Assembly (NCBI GenBank): GCA_964531205.1
Contig: CAZHGH010000066.1
Span: forward strand, 1-16,753
Direction: 5' to 3'
Source of the DNA: JAICWY01 sp964531205
GTDB lineage: Bacteria; Vulcanimicrobiota; Vulcanimicrobiia; Vulcanimicrobiales; Vulcanimicrobiaceae
Length of the DNA: 16,753 nucleotides
Each line of letters begins with the position of its first letter. The first letter of the stretch is position 1. The notes beneath the pieces are model-generated. The model ran no database searches, was not told the origin of the DNA, and saw only the letters and a list, made by a program, of their open reading frames with translations. Shown here in pieces: positions 1 through 5,518 of this stretch. Both the position numbers and the translations under genes were made by a program.

Positions 1-13
1 CGCTCGCGGCATG

Positions 14-27
14 CCACTTGCAAGTGG
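14..27. promoter_or_regulatory. Perfect 14-bp palindrome, candidate operator
   Basis: The sequence CCACTTGCAAGTGG is a perfect inverted repeat with no spacer, about 47 bp before the oxidoreductase start codon. A TTGCAA sequence inside it could serve as a weak -35, and TAAGCT at 43-48 as a -10, but the 19-bp spacing is poor, so the promoter is tentative. A palindrome of this size just upstream of a quinone-oxidoreductase-like gene fits a dimeric repressor site (MarR, TetR or HxlR type). No regulator gene lies beside it within the window. Confidence 0.4.
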
Positions 28-74
28 AGGGAGGCCTAAGGTAAGCTACGCCATCGTCGCAGCGGAGGTGCAAT

Positions 75-1028
75 ATGGCCTCACAACTTCCGGAAACGAT
101 GAAGGCGGCGGTGCTCGATCGCGCCGGCCCGCCGGAAAATATTCACATCAAAGACGTACCGGTGCCAAAACTCAAGCGCGATCGCGTCATCATTGCGCTC
201 GATTACGCCAGCCTCGGCGCCTGGGATTCCGGGCAGCGTTCAGGCGAGTGGGGCGACGTAAAGGCCGGCACGATCTTGGGCGCGGATGGAAGCGGCCACG
301 TTGCTGCGGTGTCGTCCGAAGTGAAGCACGTGCGCGTCGGCGATCGCGTGTATGCGTACAGCTACGGCAACAATGACGGCGGCTTTCATGCGCAGTACGT
401 CAGCGTTCCGGCGGACCGCGTGGAGCGCGTTCCCGATCAAGTGGATCAAAAGGTTGCCGGTGCTATTCCGTGCGTTGCACTCACTGCGCACTCGGGCCTT
501 CGCGCGCTCGAACCAAAACCGCGCTCCACACTGCTGGTTTACGGTGCGAGCGGCGGCGTCGGCTCACTAGCCGTGTGGCTGGCGTCGCACGCTTACGGCG
601 CTACAGTTGCCGGAACGGCGCGACCAGACGCGCACGAATATATTCGAACGCTTGGCGCCGCGCATGCGATCGATCCGCACGGCGCACATGTGGAAGGCTC
701 GCTCAAACGCATCGCAGCGGAAGGCTTTGACTCGCTCCTTGCAACGGCCGGCGGCGACGAGCTCACGCCGTTCTTAGAGCATCTTCGCTCGCAAGCGGCG
801 TTCGCGTACCCCAACGGCGTAGAACCGGAACCTGCCATTGCAGGACACCGGGGAATTGCTTTCGATGGGGAGATGAGCCGCGCAGCCTTTCAAAAACTCA
901 ACGAGGCTATCGGCACGCGCACGATACCGCTTCGCATCGAGGAATTTTCTTTTGAAGACGTGGTGGAAGCGCACCGCCGTATGGATCGCGGCCACGTCAT
1001 CGGGAAGATCGTTTTGCGTATACGCTAA
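75..1028 (+). CDS. Zinc-independent medium-chain dehydrogenase/quinone oxidoreductase
   Basis: This 317-residue protein fits the NAD(P)H:quinone oxidoreductase (zeta-crystallin-like) branch of the medium-chain dehydrogenase/reductase superfamily. The GroES-like N-terminal half contains the family stretch GADGSGHVAAV (69-79) followed by VGDRVYAY (88-95). The Rossmann half has the nucleotide-binding loop YGASGGVG (156-163). The cysteine/histidine ligands of zinc alcohol dehydrogenases are not evident, so a zinc-free reductase is likely. Members use NADPH to reduce quinones or activated enones in the cytoplasm; the substrate here cannot be told. The ATG at 75 is chosen because GGAGG lies at 64-68 with ideal spacing. 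The 3' end overlaps the convergent acyltransferase by 32 bp. A palindrome at 14-27 may be its operator. Confidence 0.9.
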   Translation: MASQLPETMKAAVLDRAGPPENIHIKDVPVPKLKRDRVIIALDYASLGAWDSGQRSGEWGDVKAGTILGADGSGHVAAVSSEVKHVRVGDRVYAYSYGNNDGGFHAQYVSVPADRVERVPDQVDQKVAGAIPCVALTAHSGLRALEPKPRSTLLVYGASGGVGSLAVWLASHAYGATVAGTARPDAHEYIRTLGAAHAIDPHGAHVEGSLKRIAAEGFDSLLATAGGDELTPFLEHLRSQAAFAYPNGVEPEPAIAGHRGIAFDGEMSRAAFQKLNEAIGTRTIPLRIEEFSFEDVVEAHRRMDRGHVIGKIVLRIR

Positions 1029-2169
1029 CGGCGCCACGCGAAAACAACCGCCGCCAGCGTTCGAACGGCATTCGCAGCAACGGCCGTTCGAAGGCGTACG
1101 TCACAACCGCCGCCTGTAACGTCGTAACGAAAACGGCGACGATCGTATAGGTGACCTGCCAACGCGGATCGGCATGTTCGTGCGTTCCGCGATACGGTGG
1201 TATGTGCCATTGCAGCAACAGCCGCGCAAGTGCTTGATGATAGAGATACAGATTGTACGATATCGCGCCGAAAAACAGCAGGATGGGATTGGCAAGCGCG
1301 CGTCTCCACATCGTTACACCCATCAAACTTCCGAGCGCGATAACGTAAAAGGCAGCGGCCGTAAGGGTGCGGTGATAGACTTCCCAGGTTGTAGGCCAAT
1401 CCGGAAGTGTGCGAACGGCCCAAAGATGCTGAAGGTCGAACGCTGCGACGGCGATCGCGACGCCGGCAAGCGTCGTTGCAAGAACCTGCGCTCCTCGCTT
1501 CTCCGCAACGTTCTGCATGCGCACGTAGAGATATGCGGCCAGCATTCCGAACGCGAACACGTCCAGATAGCCGGGCAGGTTATTTATTAGGCGCGGCGCC
1601 GATGTGTGTAAACAGCAGCCTTGTGCGTACGCTCGGAAGGACATAGAGATTGCGACAAGCATCGCTACACTCAACCACGCGTTACGGCGAAAGAACCACC
1701 AGAGCAGCGGGAAGACGGCATAAAATTCCACCTCGACCGCAAGCGTCCACAGTACACCGTTGATGGCGCCGTACGTATCAGACCACCACGTGTGAATGAA
1801 CAGCAGATGCGTTACGATCGCACGCAGAGCTTCACTTAGCGAAGAAAAATGCGCGTACCCAATGGCAACTAGCACAACGATGCTCAAAATATACGACGGC
1901 AGTATCTTGATTGCACGCCGGTAATAGAAATGTCCCCACGTGGGTGCGGAACGCTGCGCCTGTTGCGCTTTGATGAACGGATAAACGATGACGAATCCGC
2001 TCAAAAAGAAAAACAGGTCGACGCCGATGAAGCCCGTCTCCGGGATGAACTGCAACGACGGCAACGGAGCGGGAAGCCATGAAATTTGCCAAATGTGATA
2101 CCAGAGGACGAGCAATACGGCGATGCCGCGCAGTCCATCCAAGACGCCGAGTCTTGCGCTCGAATCCAT
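997..2169 (-). CDS. Acyltransferase 3 family (OafA/NodX-like) membrane protein
   Basis: This 390-residue polytopic membrane protein belongs to the acyltransferase 3 family, which moves acetyl or other acyl groups from a cytoplasmic donor to sugars of O-antigen, peptidoglycan or other glycans. The N-terminal hallmark LDGLRGIAVLLVLWYH (10-25) carries the conserved Arg14 and the catalytic-type His25. IGVDLFFFLSGFVI (48-61), the FYYRRAIKILPSY segment (81-93) and LAVEVEFYAVFPLL (143-156) are also typical. About ten hydrophobic helices and normal family length are seen. An in-frame extension upstream to 2445 exists but is arginine-rich and lies antisense to the DUF190 gene, so the ATG at 2169, immediately before the family motif, is chosen. 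A weak GAGAAG precedes it directly. Only 26 bp separate it from the divergent DUF190 start. The acceptor sugar is unknown; no other glycan genes are nearby. Confidence 0.88.
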   Translation of the reverse strand: MDSSARLGVLDGLRGIAVLLVLWYHIWQISWLPAPLPSLQFIPETGFIGVDLFFFLSGFVIVYPFIKAQQAQRSAPTWGHFYYRRAIKILPSYILSIVVLVAIGYAHFSSLSEALRAIVTHLLFIHTWWSDTYGAINGVLWTLAVEVEFYAVFPLLWWFFRRNAWLSVAMLVAISMSFRAYAQGCCLHTSAPRLINNLPGYLDVFAFGMLAAYLYVRMQNVAEKRGAQVLATTLAGVAIAVAAFDLQHLWAVRTLPDWPTTWEVYHRTLTAAAFYVIALGSLMGVTMWRRALANPILLFFGAISYNLYLYHQALARLLLQWHIPPYRGTHEHADPRWQVTYTIVAVFVTTLQAAVVTYAFERPLLRMPFERWRRLFSRGAVSVYAKRSSR

Positions 2170-2178
2170 CTTCTCACG

Positions 2179-2187
2179 TGGTATACT
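2179..2187 (+). promoter_or_regulatory. Extended -10 promoter of the DUF190-crcB operon, probably leaderless
   Basis: TGGTATACT contains the TGn extension and a TATACT hexamer (5/6 match to TATAAT). The hexamer ends 8 nt before the ATG at 2196, so a normal start site would fall at or within a base or two of that ATG. There is no room for a Shine-Dalgarno sequence. No good -35 is seen at standard spacing, as expected for an extended -10 promoter. On the opposite strand TAGTAT (2188 to 2183) could serve the divergent acyltransferase, so the two promoters may overlap and compete. Confidence 0.55.
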
Positions 2188-2195
2188 ACCGATGC

Positions 2196-2540
2196 ATGAA
2201 TAGTCCCGCGGACTTTCGAGAAGGTCAACTGCTTCGTATTTTCGTCGACGAAACCGATCGCGCGGGCGCGCAGCCGCTATACACGGCGATCGTCGAGCTG
2301 TTGCGCGAGCGCGGCATCGCGGGCGCAACGGTCTTTCGCGGCATCGAAGGGTTCGGGAGCGGCCACCAACTTCACGTAGCGAAGGTTTTTTCGTGGCTGC
2401 CGAACCTTCCGATCGTGATCGAAGTGGTTGAAGACCGCGCCGCAATTGAAACGTTGCTTCCGGAGCTTCGGGAGATGATTGCGGGCGGCTTGATCACGCT
2501 CGAGGCCGTGCAATACCTGCGGCGCGCGAAAGTCTCGTGA
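2196..2540 (+). CDS. DUF190 PII-like protein, first copy
   Basis: This 114-residue protein belongs to the DUF190 family (PF02641), small ferredoxin-fold proteins structurally related to PII signalling proteins. Family features are the LLRIFVDETDR start (residues 12-22), PLYTAIVELLRERGIAGATV in the first helix and strand, GIEGFG, LPIVIEVVE and GLITLEAVQ near the end. The ATG at 2196 is chosen because the conserved domain starts about 11 residues later; an in-frame extension to 2079 runs antisense through the acyltransferase. The stop overlaps the GTG start of a second DUF190 gene by 4 bp (GTGA), and crcB follows. DUF190 genes often neighbour crcB, which suggests a role in fluoride handling, but the biochemical function is unknown; ligand sensing or channel control is inference. 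Confidence 0.88.
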   Translation: MNSPADFREGQLLRIFVDETDRAGAQPLYTAIVELLRERGIAGATVFRGIEGFGSGHQLHVAKVFSWLPNLPIVIEVVEDRAAIETLLPELREMIAGGLITLEAVQYLRRAKVS

Positions 2541-2875
2541 CCGCAACCAGCGGAAAACTGCTGCGCGTTTTCGTGGATGAAGCGGATCGCCGTAACGGCA
2601 AACCGCTCTACGCTGCAATCGTGGATGCTTTGAATGGCGCCGGCTTTGCGGGTGCTACCGTACTCAAAGGCATTGAAGGCTACGGCATACATAAGCTGCT
2701 GCACTCGGCGCGCGCGTTTGATTTTTCGTCGAACCTTCCCGTGCTCATCGAAGTTTTTGAACGGGAAGACAAGGTGCTTGCGTTTCTGCCCACATTGCGC
2801 GACATGGTAAGTGAAGGGCTTATCACATTGGAAAACGTGCAGCTCATTCGCTTTTCGAAAGACCAGAGCTCGTAA
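2537..2875 (+). CDS. DUF190 PII-like protein, second copy
   Basis: This 112-residue paralogue of the preceding gene shares LLRVFVDEADR, PLYAAIV, GFAGATVLKGIEGYG, LPVLIEVFE and GLITLENVQ at the same positions. It starts with GTG at 2537, inside the TGA stop of the first copy, so translational coupling is very likely. Its stop is 2 bp before the crcB ATG. The middle loop after the GIEGYG motif differs clearly from the first copy (IHKLLHSARAF versus SGHQLHVAKVF), so the two are diverged rather than recently duplicated. If DUF190 proteins assemble as PII-like oligomers, the pair could form a mixed complex; this is inference. Confidence 0.88.
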   Translation: MTATSGKLLRVFVDEADRRNGKPLYAAIVDALNGAGFAGATVLKGIEGYGIHKLLHSARAFDFSSNLPVLIEVFEREDKVLAFLPTLRDMVSEGLITLENVQLIRFSKDQSS

Positions 2876-2877
2876 CC

Positions 2878-3267
2878 ATGGAGTGGAAAGCATTTCTCGC
2901 CGTCGGCATCGGCGGTGCAATCGGCGCGATGCTGCGCTACGCGGTCGGTCTCGCGTTCATCCAGCGATTCGGCCCGGGCTTTCCGTGGGGCACGTTCGCC
3001 ATCAACGTTTCGGGAAGCTTTCTGATCGGCGTCATAGCACAGCTCGCGCTCACGCGATCGTTCGGTGTTACGCCGGCGGTTCGTCTCTTTGCCGCAACCG
3101 GAGTTCTGGGCGGATACACCACGTTCTCGACGTTTTCGCTCGATACGATGGTGCTCATCGGTGACGGAGCGCTCTCGCTAAGCGCCGCATATGCGCTAGG
3201 CAGCGTCGCAGCGGGGCTTCTCGCAGCGTACGCCGGGCAAATTTTAGCGCGGATGTCCTTCGGATGA
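2878..3267 (+). CDS. crcB: Fluoride channel CrcB/Fluc
   Basis: This 129-residue, four-helix membrane protein is a clear member of the CrcB/Fluc family, which exports fluoride from the cytoplasm as a dual-topology dimer. Visible motifs are GGAIGAMLRY (12-21), GTFAINVSGSFLIG (38-51) with the pore-lining Asn43, and GVLGGYTTFSTFSLDT (75-90) carrying the two phenylalanines (83 and 86) of the fluoride-coordinating Phe box. Length is normal. It is the third gene of a tight operon after two DUF190 genes (2-bp gap). Only one crcB copy is present, consistent with a homodimeric channel. No fluoride riboswitch is recognisable upstream of the operon. The last 24 bp overlap the convergent ATPase gene. Confidence 0.95.
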   Translation: MEWKAFLAVGIGGAIGAMLRYAVGLAFIQRFGPGFPWGTFAINVSGSFLIGVIAQLALTRSFGVTPAVRLFAATGVLGGYTTFSTFSLDTMVLIGDGALSLSAAYALGSVAAGLLAAYAGQILARMSFG

Positions 3268-4845
3268 CGGAACCGGCGAAGTGCGGTTCTGCATCCGCCA
3301 GCGCCGGATAGCTTCGTCGCGAAACGCTTCGTCGGCGGAATCGAACTGCCAGGATTTGGAAAATTCGGCGCTCTTGCTTTGCGGACGCCGCTCCGCCGGT
3401 AAGTGCTCGAAACGAATCCTCGCCGGAAGGCCGACGCCCTCTCCGCAAACAATGGCTTCCCGCGTCGGCAAGCTCGCCAGCATCCTGATCATCGCCTGTG
3501 CGGCGTCCGGCAATGCTCGCGCAACAATGCGCTGATCCGCCTCATTGCTCATGCGTAACGCAAACACGGTACCGCACTGCGATAGTACGTGCATGGAGAG
3601 CTCCGACGGCCGTTGTGAAACAAGTGCGAGCGACAAGCCGTATTTCCGGCCTTCCTTCGCAATGCGTGTCAGAGCGCGCGACGCGGCTGCGAAACCCCTG
3701 CGCTCGTCCTCGGGCACATAGCGGTGCGCCTCTTCGCAAACAAGCAAAATAGGCGGCCGCCGCTCGCTGTCGGACCATAACGTAAAGTCGAAAATCACGC
3801 GGCACACAAGCGAAACGACCACATCCGCAATCTCCGAAGGGACGCCGGAGAGATCCAAAATCGTCAGTGGCTTACCCTGAACGGGAATACGCAGCAGACG
3901 TCCAACGACTTGCGAGAGCGTATCGCGGTTCGTAAACGATTCGCCGAACATGAACGAATAGCGGCGGTCGTCACGCAACGATTCCAGACGCGCACGCAAG
4001 CGCAGATACGGGCGCGCGGTGTCGGGTTTATCGAGCCTGCCCATCGCTTCGTTGATGAAGCGGATAAGATCGTGTAAGCGGTACGGCACGGGCGTATCGA
4101 CGGAAATCCAAGCAGTGTCGCTGCCTTCGCCGTCTGCGGCATATTGCTTACGCGCTTGCGTGATTGCGTCTTTGAGAATAATCCCTTGCGCCTCTTGCTC
4201 TTGCTCCGTGCCGCCGCGCACGACCACGCGGACGGCTTCTTCCAAATCGAAGAGCCAAAACGGCAAATGCAGCGTGTCGACGTTTACGACGTCCGCGAGA
4301 TCGCCGAACGCCGCTGCGTATTCATTGTGCGGATCCAATAACACGACGTGCGCATTCGGTTGCCCGGCTAGTATTCCGGAAATCAGCAGCGTTATCGCGC
4401 ACGACTTCCCCGTACCGGTTGTGCCGACGATGGCGAAATGCTTCTGCAGCAACTCGTCGACCATCACGTACGCGGGTTGCGTTACGTCGTGAGTAATTGC
4501 ACCGATGCAAATGCTTGCCTGGGCCATCGGCGCATACACCGTGGCGACGTCTTCCTCTGTGGCGAACGCGACCGAGGCGCCCAAATACGGAAACTGCGCG
4601 ATGCCGCGCCTGAACTGCGGCGTTCCGTTTTCGTCGCGTACCATCTCGCCCAAAAGGTCGACGACGAGTACGCGTTGCGACCCGCCGTTCAGGTGCATCG
4701 AACCGACGGTGCCTACGGCATCGGCCTCTTCGGTCCGAACCTTGACAAGCGTCCCGATGCGTACGGCGGAAGCATCCTCGCTGCCCGCGTGGACGTGCAT
4801 CTGGGAACCCGCCACCGACGACACATGTCCGAGCTTCCTTTCCAT
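3244..4845 (-). CDS. HerA/DUF87-type hexameric ATPase (HAS-barrel + FtsK-like motor)
   Basis: This 533-residue ATPase has the layout of HerA-type DNA translocases. An N-terminal beta-barrel-like (HAS-barrel) region of about 110 residues is followed by a RecA/FtsK-like motor with Walker A GTTGTGKS (141-148) and LLDPHNEYAAAF just after it (169-180). Walker B is ILLVCEEAHRYVP (366-378) with the paired acidic residues Glu371-Glu372. The sensor stretch SQRPSEL (410-416) and FALRMSNEADQ (428-438) follow. Archaeal HerA acts with nuclease NurA in end resection; bacterial relatives serve in DNA repair or defence. No NurA, SIR2 or nuclease gene is next to it here, so the partner is unknown. No Shine-Dalgarno precedes the ATG at 4845, but an extended -10 lies 6 nt upstream. 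It is divergent from a MEDS protein. Confidence 0.85.
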   Translation of the reverse strand: MERKLGHVSSVAGSQMHVHAGSEDASAVRIGTLVKVRTEEADAVGTVGSMHLNGGSQRVLVVDLLGEMVRDENGTPQFRRGIAQFPYLGASVAFATEEDVATVYAPMAQASICIGAITHDVTQPAYVMVDELLQKHFAIVGTTGTGKSCAITLLISGILAGQPNAHVVLLDPHNEYAAAFGDLADVVNVDTLHLPFWLFDLEEAVRVVVRGGTEQEQEAQGIILKDAITQARKQYAADGEGSDTAWISVDTPVPYRLHDLIRFINEAMGRLDKPDTARPYLRLRARLESLRDDRRYSFMFGESFTNRDTLSQVVGRLLRIPVQGKPLTILDLSGVPSEIADVVVSLVCRVIFDFTLWSDSERRPPILLVCEEAHRYVPEDERRGFAAASRALTRIAKEGRKYGLSLALVSQRPSELSMHVLSQCGTVFALRMSNEADQRIVARALPDAAQAMIRMLASLPTREAIVCGEGVGLPARIRFEHLPAERRPQSKSAEFSKSWQFDSADEAFRDEAIRRWRMQNRTSPVPSSEGHPR

Positions 4846-4851
4846 ACGTGT

Positions 4852-4860
4852 AGCATAGCA
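4852..4860 (-). promoter_or_regulatory. Extended -10 promoter of the HerA-like gene, probably leaderless
   Basis: Read on the minus strand, TGCTATGCT gives a TGn extension plus TATGCT. Only six bases separate it from the ATG at 4845, so transcription should begin at the A of the start codon or within a base of it. No Shine-Dalgarno sequence fits in this gap. The arrangement is the same as before the first DUF190 gene. On the plus strand the overlapping TAGCAT (4851-4856) could be a -10 for the divergent MEDS gene, giving that gene a leader of about 23 nt. Confidence 0.55.
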
Positions 4861-4885
4861 GCAGCGCGGGTAAATCCGAAGGTCG

Positions 4886-5440
4886 ATGCGTGACCACGTC
4901 GTCCATTTTTATGAGCCAGGGGGCTCAACGTTCGTAAGCAATATCGCCCATTTTCTCGCCGACGCGTTATGCGAGGGCGATGTTGCCCTTGTCGTCGCCC
5001 CCGTCGAACGCCTGAATGCGATCCACGACGCACTTGAGGCGCGGGGCCTGGACTGCCGTGAGGCGGTCAAACGAGGGCGCCTGGAGTTGCTCGAGGCGCA
5101 CGAAACGCTGGATAAGTTTATGTACGCGGGCCGTCCGGATGCGGCGGCATTCGATCGTGCAGTCGGCGACCGTGTCCGGGAGCTGCTTGCACGCCGTCAG
5201 GTGCGCTCGCTCCATGCCTACGGCGAGATGGTCGGCGTTTTGTGGAGCGACGGTAACGATATGGGCGCGGTCGAGCTTGAGGCTTTGTGGAATCACCTGC
5301 TGGCGGATCTGCCGGTGAGCCTGTATTGCGGTTACCCGCTCGAAGGGTTCGATGAAGCGGTATGGAGCGACACGATGGAATCGGTACTTGCCGCTCATAC
5401 GCGCGCGATTCCCGAGCGCCTCACGGCACGCACGGCGTAG
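4886..5440 (+). CDS. Stand-alone MEDS (DcmR-like) sensory-domain protein
   Basis: This 184-residue cytoplasmic protein consists of little more than a MEDS domain (PF14417), the presumed ligand-sensing domain first noted in methanogens and in DcmR of methylotrophs. Visible family stretches are HVVHFYEPG (4-12), a GDVALVVAPVERL segment (31-43), LDKFMYAGRPDAAAFDRAVG (75-94), HAYGEMVGVLW (110-120), LEALWNHLL (131-139) and SLYCGYP (145-151). No kinase, HAMP, HTH or membrane segment is attached, so it must act through a partner. GAAGG at 4878-4882 is a short-spaced ribosome site. The gene starts 40 bp from the divergent HerA-like ATPase and is followed by a strong terminator. Its ligand is unknown; a link to the ATPase is only positional. 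Confidence 0.82.
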   Translation: MRDHVVHFYEPGGSTFVSNIAHFLADALCEGDVALVVAPVERLNAIHDALEARGLDCREAVKRGRLELLEAHETLDKFMYAGRPDAAAFDRAVGDRVRELLARRQVRSLHAYGEMVGVLWSDGNDMGAVELEALWNHLLADLPVSLYCGYPLEGFDEAVWSDTMESVLAAHTRAIPERLTARTA

Positions 5441-5457
5441 CGCGATCCGAAAATACA

Positions 5458-5486
5458 AAAACGCCCGCACACTGTGCGGGCGTTTT
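5458..5486. terminator. Strong bidirectional intrinsic terminator
   Basis: A perfect 13-bp stem (AAAACGCCCGCAC pairing with GTGCGGGCGTTTT) closes a 3-nt ACT loop. The plus-strand transcript of the MEDS gene (stop at 5440) ends in TTTTCGTTT. The minus-strand transcript of the TonB receptor (stop at 5511) runs into a T-rich tract, TTTTTGTATTT. Both convergent genes are therefore served by the same hairpin. Confidence 0.92.
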
Positions 5487-5501
5487 CGTTTGGTTCAATC
5501 G

Positions 5502-5518
5502 AGCTCTAGATTAGAGCT
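5502..5518. repeat. Short inverted repeat over the receptor stop codon
   Basis: AGCTCTA and TAGAGCT form a perfect 7-bp inverted repeat around a GAT loop. It overlaps the TAA stop of the TonB receptor (5511-5513) and lies 16 bp from the terminator stem. It may be a minor 3'-end structure protecting the mRNA, or chance. Confidence 0.3.

Noticed and set aside
2119..2125. GGCGATG resembling the start of a fluoride (crcB) riboswitch ahead of the DUF190-crcB operon
   Set aside because: It lies in the coding region for the conserved acyltransferase N-terminal motif, the rest of the riboswitch consensus is missing, and the operon promoter appears to lie downstream of it.
3244..4845. HerA-based antiphage defence system
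   Set aside because: No SIR2, DUF4297, NurA or other nuclease effector is adjacent; the neighbours are a MEDS protein and a fluoride channel.
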